17,216 bases of DNA from Selenomonas sp. (GCF_024693525.1 NZ_JAILKR010000024.1:1-17216); one strand, 5' to 3'. Counted from the first letter of the stretch, positions 7,452 through 16,086 are shown. Notes: a model not told the origin generated them from the letters alone. A program made the numbers and translations.

Positions 7452-7500
7452 GGCAAGGGAAAGTCGGTGCTTAGGTACTGCCTTTCCCTTGCCTTCGTTT
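7452..7500 (+). terminator. Long hairpin between the RND gene and sbcD
   Basis: GGCAAGGGAAAG (7452-7463) pairs perfectly with 7482-7493 over 12 bp. The 18-base loop can add a short CGGT/ACTG stem. The tail TTCGTTT is only moderately T-rich. It may terminate the efflux operon, attenuate sbcDC transcription from the promoter at 7430, or end a short leader RNA of about 60 nt. Confidence 0.6.
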
Positions 7501-7541
7501 AAGATGAGGACGCGTATAACAGTTGTGAGGAAGGGGTAACG

Positions 7542-8693
7542 ATGAAATTCTTCCACCTGTCGGATTTACATATCGGCTTGAAATTAATGAACCATGACCT
7601 GGCGGAGGACCAGGATCACATTCTTCGGGAAATCGTGGAGTTGGCAGAGGTGCGGCAGCCAGATGCCGTGGTTATTGCCGGGGATATATACGACAAAGCC
7701 ATTCCGTCGGCTGATGCCGTGTCGCGGTTTGACCGGTTCGTGACAAACCTGTCCCAGAGTGTGCCCCAGGCGGAAATTATGATGATTTCGGGAAATCATG
7801 ACAGCGCCGAACGGGTCAATGTATTCCGTCAGGTGCTGGCGCGTCAGCACATCCATATGATTGGCCGGCCGCCTGAGCTGCCTGGTGAGTGGATTGCGAA
7901 AGTCACGCTCACCGATGCCTATGGCCCCGTGAATTTTTATCTGCTGCCCTTTGTGAAGCCTTCCATGGTCAAATTGATTACGGGGACAGATAAAGATGGC
8001 AACAATTTCTCTTATGATGAAGCGGTGCATCGCTTGATTATGCGGGAAGAGCTATCTGAGCAGGAACGAAATGTACTAGTCAGCCACCAGTTTTATCTTT
8101 CCACGGGAAAAGACGATACAATTGAACGGTCGCCATCGGAAATGGTGACCGTGGGTAATATCGATTCGGTGCAGGGGGATATTTTAAATCGCTTCGATTA
8201 TGCGGCGTTAGGGCACATCCATAAGGCCCAGCGGTTAAATGGCAAGGACTGCTATCGCTATTGTGGTACGCCGATTGCCTGCTCCTTTGGCGAGGAAGGC
8301 CAGGTGAAAGGCGTGATAGAAGTAGAGCTCAAAGAAAAGGGAGAAGTCGTGACGACGATGCTTCCCTTGAAACCCTTGCGGCAGGTGCGCACCATCAAGG
8401 ATACCCTGGAAAATGTGCTGGCCCAGAAATCGGAGGACTATGTCAGCATTACCCTGACGGATGCAGAGAATCATTTGGCAGTTGATGTGCGTGACCGGCT
8501 GGAGGCTTGCTTCCCCAATTTGCTGCATGTAGGGCGTGAGAGTCGGGAGGAAGCGAACTATCAGCTGGAGCAGGAGCGGGCCGTACAGTTGTCTCCCTTT
8601 GCTCTTTGCCGGGATTTTTTGCAGGATCTCGACGGGGAGGAAGAGAATTTGTTGGCGTCGATTATCAATGAGGTGCAGGAGGCGGAGAAATGA
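7542..8693 (+). CDS. sbcD: Exonuclease SbcCD, nuclease subunit SbcD (Mre11-like)
   Basis: The 383-aa product is the Mn-dependent phosphoesterase subunit of the SbcCD (Mre11-Rad50) nuclease, which cleaves hairpins and protein-blocked DNA ends at stalled or broken forks. The metallophosphoesterase motifs are in order: DLHIG (Asp8, His10), GDIYDK (Asp48), GNHDS (Asn85, His86), SHQF (His182) and GHIHK (His225, His227). All expected metal ligands appear to be present. The ribosome site AGGAAGGGG (7528-7536) is five bases before the ATG. The stop overlaps the sbcC start (ATGA), the standard sbcDC operon arrangement. Confidence 0.95.
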   Translation: MKFFHLSDLHIGLKLMNHDLAEDQDHILREIVELAEVRQPDAVVIAGDIYDKAIPSADAVSRFDRFVTNLSQSVPQAEIMMISGNHDSAERVNVFRQVLARQHIHMIGRPPELPGEWIAKVTLTDAYGPVNFYLLPFVKPSMVKLITGTDKDGNNFSYDEAVHRLIMREELSEQERNVLVSHQFYLSTGKDDTIERSPSEMVTVGNIDSVQGDILNRFDYAALGHIHKAQRLNGKDCYRYCGTPIACSFGEEGQVKGVIEVELKEKGEVVTTMLPLKPLRQVRTIKDTLENVLAQKSEDYVSITLTDAENHLAVDVRDRLEACFPNLLHVGRESREEANYQLEQERAVQLSPFALCRDFLQDLDGEEENLLASIINEVQEAEK

Positions 8694-11600
8694 AACCAAT
8701 CCAGTTGACCATTCAGGCATTTGGTTCCTATGGGGAACGGGCCGTCATTGATTTTACCAAGCCAACCCAGAATCTTTTCTTGGTAACGGGGGATACTGGT
8801 GCGGGCAAGACCACGATTTTTGACGCCATTGTCTATGCCCTTTATGGCGACAAAAGCGAAAAAAATACCAACAAAAATGCCTTGATTCCCAATTTGCAAA
8901 GTCAGTTCGCGACGCTGGATGTGACGCCCTTTGTGGAGCTGGTCTTTAGTGAGACGGTGGGGGGACGGGATGAGCTTTATATCGTCCATCGGGTGCCCCA
9001 TCATCGGCGCAAGGCCAAACGCGGCAATTCCGAAGTAGAGGAGAAGGAATCGGTAACGCTGACCCTGCCGGACCATACGGATTATCCGGGCAATAAGGAG
9101 GCAGTCAATGAAAAACTTCGCGAGTTGGTGGGGCTTACGAAGGAACAGTTTATGCAGGTGGGCATGATTGCCCAGGGCGATTTCATGCGTATCCTGCGGG
9201 CGCCTACCAGCGATAAACGCGAAATCTTCCGGCGCCTCTTTAATACGGAAATCTTTGATAAGATTGTCAGCCGTTTGGGGGAACGCAACAGCCAGTACCG
9301 GGAGGAGCTGCAAAATGTCCTGCGCCGTTGCCAGACAAAGGCCGAAGATGTGGTGGTTCCTGAGAACTTTCCACAGCAGGCAGAAATGAAAGAGCTAGTG
9401 CAGAAAATCCGCAAGGATAAGATGCCAAGTCTGGTTGATTTTGAAATGCTGCAAACATATCTGAATGAAGCTGGTGAAGTGCTGGTTCGGGAGGCGGAAA
9501 AAGCAACTGCCGAGGCAGTTGCAGCCCAAAAGAGATATGATGCAGAAAATGTCGAACTGACAAAGGCTGAGGCTTTGAAGGTGTCCTTTGACCAGCTTAG
9601 CGAGGCGACGGAGACGTGGCAGGCCTATAAGCAGCGAGAAACTGACATGATGGATAAGGAACAGTGTGCGGCAAAAATCCAAGCAGCGTATGCGATTCAA
9701 GCGGTTTATCAAGCCTTGGAGCGTCAGCGAAAAGCGGTGGCGGAGACCGAAATGCTGCAGCAGCAGTATGATAGGGCGTTGCCAGAACTAATGCAGCAGG
9801 AAGCTGAGGCAGGGAAAGCCGTAGTGGCAGCCAAGAAGGAAAAGGATAAAGCAACGGAAGTCTTTGGTAAGGTTCAGGCGGAAGTTGAGGCGGCTTTGGA
9901 AATCTTTGCGGAAGTTGCAGCGAAGACGGAGGAGATTCAACGCGCAGCCAAGGTTTTGAAGGAGACAAGGGATAACGCCGAACAGGCTCAGCAAAAATTG
10001 GCAGCGTATCAGAAGCAATTGGAAGGCTGGCAGCAGCAGGTGAAACAGTTGCCGGAGTTAACGCTGGCAAAGGTCAAGGGGGAGCAGCAAGAACAGGCGC
10101 TGCGGCAATATGAAAGAGAAATCAATGCCGGAATTGATTTAGGCAGGGAAATGAAAAATGCCGAGGTTGAGGCTAAGCAGGCACTGTCGCAATATCAGGT
10201 GGTACAGCAGGCTTATCAAGAAAAGCGCGCCAACTATGAGTGGGAACAGCAAGTGTTCCTCAATGCCCAGGCGGGATTATTGGCAGAGTCTTTACAAGCG
10301 GGAAAGCCGTGTCCGGTTTGCGGTTCGCTGGAACATCCACATCCGCGGGTACTTGAGGCGGCGGCTAAACCGTTGGCCCGCGAAGAATTGGAGCGTTTAG
10401 CGGCTGAGGTGACAGCCCTCAATGCCAAGCAGCAGGCGGCTGCGGAGAAGTCAGGCAAGGCAAATAACAATTTTGACAAGTCAAGAGAGCAATTTGATTT
10501 GTCACTGGACAAACTACGTCAGGCGGTACCGGGATGTGAGGCAGCCCAAACCCTTAATGAAATCCGGCAGAAGGTCAGGAAACAACTGGAAGAATGCGAG
10601 GAATTGCTGGGCAATCTGACTGGTCAAATTAAGAGTCTGGAAATTATCCAGCAGCAACTTGACCAGTCAACGGAAATGATGGCGAATTTACAGGGCGATA
10701 AGGAATCTTTGGCTGAAAAATGCCAGCTTGCAAAATCCCAGTTGGAGACTGCCGAAAAGACGCAGAAGATCTTGCTGGATAAACTGCGCTTTGCGACCAA
10801 GGAAGAGGCAATACAGACAAGGGGAAAGGCCAGAGAAAAATTGGCCGCATGCGAGGATGCCTATGCTAAGGCTGATAAAGTGGCCAAGGATGGGCAGGCC
10901 AAGCTGGCAGAGGCCAAGACGGTCCTTCGCCAATGCCATCAGGAACTGCCAGTCAAACAACAGCAGAGTCAGGAGCTGCTGCTTTCCTATCAGGATGCTA
11001 TGCGGGAAAAAGGGATGAGCGAAGAGGACTGGCAGGAATTTGTCCGCGGATACGAGGAAAAAAGTGCTGTGGACATGCAGCAGGAAGTACAGGCTTGGCG
11101 GGATGCTTATAATGCCGCAAATGGCAGTCGTGAGGCTGCCCAAAAAGCAGTGGCGGGAAAAGAACTTCCAGATCTTGCGGTATTCCAGAGGAAAAAGGAT
11201 GTGGCGCAGGAAGCGCTTCAGCAGGCGTCGGAACGATTGACAGAAGTCAAGGGCCAGTCGGAACGCAATGAGCGGGTAAGGTCCCAGCTTAACCAGCAGC
11301 TTGGGTTACGGGCAGACCTTGGGAAAGAGGCCTGTGCGGTCAACAATCTCTATGAGCGCTTATCGGGAAAGCGCAGTGGCGCGCGTATGGACATTGAAAC
11401 CTATGTCCAGCGGTACTATCTGCGGCAGATTTTAGGAGCAGCCAATCGGCGGTTCCGGGCGATGTCCGGCGGACAATTTGAGCTCAAGATGCTCGACGAT
11501 ACCGAGGCGGCACGTGGCGGCAATCATGGCTTAGACCTCAAGGTGCTACATACGGTGACGGGCAAGGAGCGGGCGATACAGACCCTGTCCGGTGGGGAAT

Positions 11601-11878
11601 CCTTTATGGCGGCCCTTTCCCTGGCTCTGGGGTTATCTGACCAGATTCAGGCCAATATGGCTTCGATTCATCTGGATGTATTGTTTATCGATGAGGGCTT
11701 TGGTTCCCTTGACGATAATTCCCGCAATGAAGCCGTTCATGTCCTGCAAAAGATGGCGGGAAGCGCCAAGCTTATCGGTATCATATCCCATGTTACGGAA
11801 CTCAAGCAGGAAATCGATAATCAACTGGTGGTCACCAAAAACGACAAGGGAAGTCATGTGGCATGGCAAATCAGTTGA
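8690..11878 (+). CDS. sbcC: Exonuclease SbcCD, ATPase subunit SbcC (Rad50-like)
   Basis: This is the 1062-aa SMC-like ATPase of the SbcCD complex. Walker A GDTGAGKTT lies at residues 34-42. Long Gln/Glu/Ala-rich coiled coils flank the zinc-hook CPVC (Cys541, Cys544) in the middle of the protein. The ABC signature LSGGES is at 966-971 and Walker B LDVLFIDEG begins at 995. The two ATPase halves join by dimerisation, and the hook links two molecules through zinc. The length is normal for the family. Two perfect TTGACNNGTCAA palindromes (10473, 10659) and a near copy (10616) lie in the second coiled-coil part. No terminator is seen after the gene. Confidence 0.95.
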   Translation: MKPIQLTIQAFGSYGERAVIDFTKPTQNLFLVTGDTGAGKTTIFDAIVYALYGDKSEKNTNKNALIPNLQSQFATLDVTPFVELVFSETVGGRDELYIVHRVPHHRRKAKRGNSEVEEKESVTLTLPDHTDYPGNKEAVNEKLRELVGLTKEQFMQVGMIAQGDFMRILRAPTSDKREIFRRLFNTEIFDKIVSRLGERNSQYREELQNVLRRCQTKAEDVVVPENFPQQAEMKELVQKIRKDKMPSLVDFEMLQTYLNEAGEVLVREAEKATAEAVAAQKRYDAENVELTKAEALKVSFDQLSEATETWQAYKQRETDMMDKEQCAAKIQAAYAIQAVYQALERQRKAVAETEMLQQQYDRALPELMQQEAEAGKAVVAAKKEKDKATEVFGKVQAEVEAALEIFAEVAAKTEEIQRAAKVLKETRDNAEQAQQKLAAYQKQLEGWQQQVKQLPELTLAKVKGEQQEQALRQYEREINAGIDLGREMKNAEVEAKQALSQYQVVQQAYQEKRANYEWEQQVFLNAQAGLLAESLQAGKPCPVCGSLEHPHPRVLEAAAKPLAREELERLAAEVTALNAKQQAAAEKSGKANNNFDKSREQFDLSLDKLRQAVPGCEAAQTLNEIRQKVRKQLEECEELLGNLTGQIKSLEIIQQQLDQSTEMMANLQGDKESLAEKCQLAKSQLETAEKTQKILLDKLRFATKEEAIQTRGKAREKLAACEDAYAKADKVAKDGQAKLAEAKTVLRQCHQELPVKQQQSQELLLSYQDAMREKGMSEEDWQEFVRGYEEKSAVDMQQEVQAWRDAYNAANGSREAAQKAVAGKELPDLAVFQRKKDVAQEALQQASERLTEVKGQSERNERVRSQLNQQLGLRADLGKEACAVNNLYERLSGKRSGARMDIETYVQRYYLRQILGAANRRFRAMSGGQFELKMLDDTEAARGGNHGLDLKVLHTVTGKERAIQTLSGGESFMAALSLALGLSDQIQANMASIHLDVLFIDEGFGSLDDNSRNEAVHVLQKMAGSAKLIGIISHVTELKQEIDNQLVVTKNDKGSHVAWQIS

Positions 11879-11886
11879 GGATATAG

Positions 11887-11892
11887 TATACT
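11887..11892 (+). promoter_or_regulatory. Possible -10 box before the gene at 11954
   Basis: TATACT lies nine bases after the sbcC stop, but the -35 position (11864-11869, TGGCAA) is poor and no TG extension is present. It may be a weak or activated promoter, or chance. Confidence 0.3.
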
Positions 11893-11953
11893 AGGAATGC
11901 TCTGGCAGTGGTTTATAAATCGGTATTTTATCAATGAGGTATGAAAGATTAGT

Positions 11954-12499
11954 ATGGATTATCAAGATAAAACAAAATCGATTGAGGAGATGCAGGAACT
12001 CTTCCGCTTGATGGTAAACGCCCATGAGCAGATGAAGTTTGCTACGTTGTCCTTGTATCAGGCTTGTAAGGAAACCAAGGATGTTGTGGGAAAACGAGGG
12101 ATTGAAGAGTATTTGAAAATCCTGTCGGTGCAGGAACGCTGGCTGGATTTGGTGAAGAAAAACAATAAAGCAATCAAAACATCCTATGATAATGTTGTTC
12201 CGCTGCCAAACCTTGAGGCTTTGGATCAGGTTGACCGCACGTTGGAAGAATACTGTCCGGCTAGGATTCGGCGGCAGATTGCAAAACACCTGTCGATACT
12301 GGAAACTTTTAAGGATGATTTGAAGCATATGCCAAGTTATATTGCAGAGCCGTGCCGGTATCATATCGTGACGAATCTTGGCAAAATTATGCCGGGAGAA
12401 TGTTACCGCTGTGCGATTTTATATGATACGTATGAATTAGATCCGCCCAAACGGTTGCGAGCAGAATGCCGGTGCAATTCTGGAGAAGGCAATCGTTGA
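11954..12499 (+). CDS. Uncharacterised protein with Cys-rich C-terminus
   Basis: I do not recognise this 181-aa protein. Residues 1-125 look helical and charged, with no signal or membrane segment. The C-terminal part holds Cys134, a CYRC motif (Cys150, Cys153) and CRC (Cys172, Cys174). That pattern could bind zinc or an iron-sulfur cluster, which is an inference only. The ribosome site is weak (GAAAG, about six bases before the ATG). The gene begins 75 bases after sbcC, and its stop lies just before or overlapping the start of the AbrB-family gene. This suggests it belongs to the sbcDC-to-ligase transcription unit, but a repair role is not shown. Confidence 0.8.
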   Translation: MDYQDKTKSIEEMQELFRLMVNAHEQMKFATLSLYQACKETKDVVGKRGIEEYLKILSVQERWLDLVKKNNKAIKTSYDNVVPLPNLEALDQVDRTLEEYCPARIRRQIAKHLSILETFKDDLKHMPSYIAEPCRYHIVTNLGKIMPGECYRCAILYDTYELDPPKRLRAECRCNSGEGNR

Positions 12500-12528
12500 T
12501 TTTAGGAGAGAAAGGTCGAAGCTGTATC

Positions 12529-13599
12529 ATGGGATATATCCGGACATTGTTTCTTGCTATTGTAGGGGGCTGGTTGTTTTCTTATATCAATGCCCCCCTT
12601 CCTTGGACGCTGGGCCCTATTGTGTTGGTGTCCTTGGTGGGGCTGGTTCAAAAACATCCGATGGTCTGGAGCATCAAAATTCGTAACGTGGCTTTGGTGC
12701 TGTTGGGGTATGCCATGGGACGGCCTTTTACGATCGAAACATTGCAGGCAATTGCCGCGCAGCTGCCGTTGATGCTGTTGGCCACGTTTGTTACGGTTAG
12801 TGCCGGTATTTTCACGGGCTGGCTGATGTATAAAAAGACAGCGATTAATTTTACGACCTGCTTGCTTGGCTGTGTGCCCGGGGGATTATCGCAAATGGTA
12901 GTTCTTGCCGCTGAGATGAAAAATGTTGATCTTACAGCGGTAACGATTATGCAGACATTGCGGATGTTGTCCGTGGTGTTTTCCATTCCATTTTTGACGA
13001 TTCATATCCTTTCGGATGGTCCGGTGACGGCCGGTGCCGGCATGGATTTTGCAACAACAGCAGATATGTCTTCGGTACTGATGTGGGCTGCGGTAGCGGT
13101 TTTGGGTGCTATCGTGGGGAAGTGGATTCATCTGCCTACGGCAACGATGTTGGGGCCAATCTTGGCGGTGGCTGCAGTGGTCATCATGACGGATTGGACA
13201 GCGGTTCCCGTTCCGCAGCCGCTTCTTTATGCTGCGCAGCTTTGCGTGGGCGCTTTTATCGGCAGCAGCATTGAACTGCAGCGCATTGTGAGTTATCAAG
13301 GCATGGGGCCTGTGCTGTTAGGTGGCGTTTTACTGGTCCTGTCTGTGTCGATGGGAATGGGGGTGATGGTGTCGGCTTTGACGGGGGAAACTTTTGCTAC
13401 CTCCTTTTTGAGCACAGCTCCCGGCGGTTTGACGGAAATGGGCATTACCGCCCTTACCGTTGGCGCAAATATTTCTACAATGACAGCTTATCAGCTAACA
13501 CGGCTGCTCTTTATCATGTTGATTTTTCCCTATGTGGCAAAGGGCGTGGTAGCTTTATATGAACGAAAGTACGGAGGTCATGATAAAGATGACGCGTGA
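12529..13599 (+). CDS. AbrB-family membrane protein (PF05145 type)
   Basis: The roughly 356-aa hydrophobic protein consists of two related halves of about five membrane helices each. Both halves carry similar features: LPWTLGPIV near the N-terminus and LPTATMLGPIL after the middle, with CVPGGLSQMVVLA and STAPGGLTEMGITAL as the paired Gly-rich loops. This is the AbrB duplication family of inner-membrane proteins. It is unrelated to the DNA-binding AbrB of Bacillus, and its molecular role is poorly known. I give ATG 12529, which yields the natural N-terminus MGYIRTLFLAI. The TTG at 12496 overlaps the previous stop (TTGA) and has a better ribosome site (GGAGAAGG, 12482-12489), so it is a real alternative. 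The 3' end overlaps the ligase gene. Confidence 0.85.
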   Translation: MGYIRTLFLAIVGGWLFSYINAPLPWTLGPIVLVSLVGLVQKHPMVWSIKIRNVALVLLGYAMGRPFTIETLQAIAAQLPLMLLATFVTVSAGIFTGWLMYKKTAINFTTCLLGCVPGGLSQMVVLAAEMKNVDLTAVTIMQTLRMLSVVFSIPFLTIHILSDGPVTAGAGMDFATTADMSSVLMWAAVAVLGAIVGKWIHLPTATMLGPILAVAAVVIMTDWTAVPVPQPLLYAAQLCVGAFIGSSIELQRIVSYQGMGPVLLGGVLLVLSVSMGMGVMVSALTGETFATSFLSTAPGGLTEMGITALTVGANISTMTAYQLTRLLFIMLIFPYVAKGVVALYERKYGGHDKDDA

Positions 13600-15634
13600 A
13601 GAGCAATTAAAAAAAATTAAGGCGGCAGATGAGGCCTATTATGGCAATTCTGGGGAGACAATACTGTCTGATGCAGAGTATGATGCACTGCGTCACGATT
13701 ACATTGAGCGTTATGGGACGGCGGATCTTGATTACGTTCCCGGCGCAGAGCTGGGCGCAGAGAAATTCCGTCATCCTCATGAGGCAAAGTCGTTGGGGAA
13801 GATTGATGAATCGGAGGCGGATAAACTGCAGACATATATTGAAAAATTCCTGCCGATTATTGTCGAACCCAAGTTGGATGGCTGTAGTGTAGTCGTATAT
13901 CCGCAAGAGGGAAAGCCGATGTATGTAACCCGTGGCGGTGGTGATGAGGGGGATATTCTGACACGGTTTCCCATCCACCCTCGCCAGGAAGCTTATACGG
14001 CAGAATATCCGATACGTGGCGAAGTATTTATGGACTTTGCGTCGTTTGAAGCGATGAATAGGGAATTGACAGCTATGGGGGAAAAGTCCATGGCTAATCC
14101 TCGCAACAGCGTCAATCCGATTCTCACGGGCGGAAAACATCCGGAATTTGTGAAATATCTTCGATTTATGGCTTACGATGTCATGGGCGTTGATTGGAGT
14201 GAAACGGAAAAAATCCAATACATTAAGGAGCACACGCCTTTTGCGGTACCGGAACAGAGCCTCCGTCGATTCACGGATGAAAGCCCAGCAGAAGTTGCGG
14301 CTGCTATTCCTGGAATATATCGTGAGTATGAGAATACGCTTGGCTATCCCATTGATGGGATCGTTATCAAATGTGATTGGGAGAATTCGTTAGAGAAATT
14401 TGGGACTACCGGCCACCATGATAATAACGCGATTGCGTGGAAACCCAATCAGATTCCAGTGACCAGTACGGTTCGCGATGTGCATTGGCAAGTGGGTAAG
14501 ACCGGTGCACTGACCCCTGTGGCCGATATTGAGCCGGTGGATATCCTCGGCTCTACGGTATCAAATGTCAACTTGCATAATATGAATGTGGTAAAGCGCT
14601 TGGGGGGCGTGGCAAAAGGAGATAAAGTAGGGGTCATCAAGGCGAAGCTCATCATCCCGCAAATGGTCATTGTGTATGAACACAATGGCGGTGAGGAAAT
14701 TGAGGCGATTACCCATTGCCCGTATTGTGGCGCCCCTTTGCAGGAGCGGGAGAATGCTGCTTCGGACAGCGAGGATGACACGAATTTATTTTGCGTAAAT
14801 CCCCATTGCAAGGAACGTCTTGCGCAGCAGATTGGATTCTTAGCAAAACGGAATGTACTCGATATCAAAGATCTGTCGATTGACCGGGCGAGGGCCATTG
14901 TAGCAACTTTTCCGGAAAAGGCAGAAAGGTTTGGCCCCTATATGATTTTTGACTTGACGGTGGAAGACATCCGTACGGCCATCATCACCCCGTTTGCGGA
15001 ACTTACCTCCACTAAGGCAAAGATTGAAGCAGAAGCCAAGAAGGGAAATATCATTACCGCGGCTGATCTTGAGGATAAACGCGACCTCAAGAGTCCGGAT
15101 AAATTAAAAGAAGCCATTGAAGGCGCAATCCAAGAGGTAGACATTCCGCGGTTTATCAAGGCGCTGCTCTTTGATGGTATTGGCGATAATGTGGGGAAAC
15201 TATTGGCGGAAAAATATCATACCGCGGACGAAATCCTGGCGGCAATAAAGCGGCAGGATGCCTTTGGTGAAATTGACGGAATCGGTCCACGAACGGAAAT
15301 GCTTTTACAGGGGGCGGTGTTTTCGAATCGCTTTGAAGAACTCTTGAAATACATTAAGCCGCAGGATTATGTGGTTCGTGAAATCGATACAGAGACGATG
15401 CCCTATGCAGGAAAAGTATTTGTCCTGACGGGAAAAGATCCGGCAGGTAAGCCGCGAAGCTTTTATAAGGAACTAATTGAAGGTGTGGGGGCCAAAATGG
15501 GGGCCGCGGTTAGTGGCAACACGGACTATCTTATCCTGGCAGATCCTAACAGTACGTCAAGTAAGGCGGAGAAGGCACGAAAACTCGGGACGAAGCTTTT
15601 GTCGTATCAGGAGGCCGTAGAAATGCTTCAGTGA
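13589..15634 (+). CDS. Divergent NAD-dependent DNA ligase (LigA-like)
   Basis: The 681-aa product has the full LigA domain order. Domain Ia contains SDAEYD. The adenylation domain has catalytic Lys95 in EPKLDG, then TRGGGDEGD, RGEVF, NPRNS and DGIVIK. An OB-fold region follows (VGKTGALTPVADIEPV, NLHN), then a four-Cys zinc site (Cys377, Cys380, Cys402, Cys407), helix-hairpin-helix repeats (about 520-590) and a C-terminal BRCT domain (from about 604). The enzyme would seal nicks using NAD. Several signatures differ from housekeeping LigA: HEAKSLGKIDE in place of the usual HxxPMxSL, NPRNSVNP in place of NPRNAAAG, and an enlarged zinc loop. It may be a second ligase. The ATG at 13589 is ten bases after GGAGGT (13573-13578); ATG 13580 is too close to it. 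The gene overlaps the upstream gene by 11 bases. Confidence 0.85.
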   Translation: MTREEQLKKIKAADEAYYGNSGETILSDAEYDALRHDYIERYGTADLDYVPGAELGAEKFRHPHEAKSLGKIDESEADKLQTYIEKFLPIIVEPKLDGCSVVVYPQEGKPMYVTRGGGDEGDILTRFPIHPRQEAYTAEYPIRGEVFMDFASFEAMNRELTAMGEKSMANPRNSVNPILTGGKHPEFVKYLRFMAYDVMGVDWSETEKIQYIKEHTPFAVPEQSLRRFTDESPAEVAAAIPGIYREYENTLGYPIDGIVIKCDWENSLEKFGTTGHHDNNAIAWKPNQIPVTSTVRDVHWQVGKTGALTPVADIEPVDILGSTVSNVNLHNMNVVKRLGGVAKGDKVGVIKAKLIIPQMVIVYEHNGGEEIEAITHCPYCGAPLQERENAASDSEDDTNLFCVNPHCKERLAQQIGFLAKRNVLDIKDLSIDRARAIVATFPEKAERFGPYMIFDLTVEDIRTAIITPFAELTSTKAKIEAEAKKGNIITAADLEDKRDLKSPDKLKEAIEGAIQEVDIPRFIKALLFDGIGDNVGKLLAEKYHTADEILAAIKRQDAFGEIDGIGPRTEMLLQGAVFSNRFEELLKYIKPQDYVVREIDTETMPYAGKVFVLTGKDPAGKPRSFYKELIEGVGAKMGAAVSGNTDYLILADPNSTSSKAEKARKLGTKLLSYQEAVEMLQ

Positions 15635-15717
15635 TTCTGCTCGATGAAGGTTTTTTCGATGCTATCGCGAATAATAAACATAGAAAAATAGTTTTGGCCA
15701 GGATGGGAGGAATCTAA

Positions 15718-15945
15718 ATGACCGATGTTAAGAAGCCGGTGCGTGATGCATTGGAGCAGCTCAAAGAAAAGCAGTCGTTTGAAAGTAGCTATGCAGAAAT
15801 CAATAAATTCCAGGCATTAATCAATACTTTTGCAGGTTTGGAATACGCTTGTGAACTTATGGCTGATGAAATCAGTGTGAAGACAGGGGAAAGCCGCGAA
15901 AAAATCCTGGAGGAATATTATCGCCGGGCTGGAATCTTAGAATAA
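15718..15945 (+). CDS. Small uncharacterised protein, 75 aa
   Basis: The 75-aa product is hydrophilic and helix-prone, with no membrane segment and no cysteine motif beyond a single Cys (EYACEL). The start is well supported: GGGAGGA lies about six bases before ATG 15718. The 83-base gap after the ligase gene holds no clear terminator or promoter, so cotranscription with the ligase is possible. A strong terminator follows. The family is not recognised. Confidence 0.7.
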   Translation: MTDVKKPVRDALEQLKEKQSFESSYAEINKFQALINTFAGLEYACELMADEISVKTGESREKILEEYYRRAGILE

Positions 15946-15983
15946 AGGGAAAAGAGGCTGGGAAGAACAGCTCTGCAAATAGG

Positions 15984-16023
15984 AAAATCCGTTGACGTAG
16001 AAAAAAAGTCAACGGATTTTTTT
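15984..16023 (+). terminator. Strong intrinsic terminator
   Basis: A 13-bp perfect stem (15984-15996 with 16008-16020, core CCGTTGAC/GTCAACGG) with an 11-base A-rich loop is followed by an unbroken T run from 16017 to 16023. It closes the transcription unit that ends with the 75-aa gene. Confidence 0.9.
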
Positions 16024-16077
16024 GCTCTGATAATAATGAGAAAATTTTAACAAATACTTTCCTTCGAAAGCGAATTA

Positions 16078-16086
16078 TGCGATAAT
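16078..16086 (+). promoter_or_regulatory. Probable extended -10 promoter before the gene at 16134
   Basis: TGCGATAAT has a TGn extension and a -10 box one mismatch from consensus. The -35 position (16058-16063, TTTCCT) is weak. It lies in the short A+T-rich gap between the terminator at 15984 and the next gene, where a promoter is expected. Confidence 0.45.

Noticed and set aside
8561..9313. Minus-strand 250-aa ORF across the sbcD/sbcC junction
   Set aside because: It is the shadow of the well-supported sbcD and sbcC genes on the opposite strand.
12529..13599. DNA-binding AbrB transition-state regulator
   Set aside because: The product is a polytopic membrane protein of the unrelated AbrB duplication family; only the name is shared.
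15635..15717. Terminator or promoter between the ligase gene and the 75-aa gene
   Set aside because: There is only a T run and a tiny CGATGCTATCG hairpin, with no convincing stem followed by T's and no paired -35/-10 boxes.
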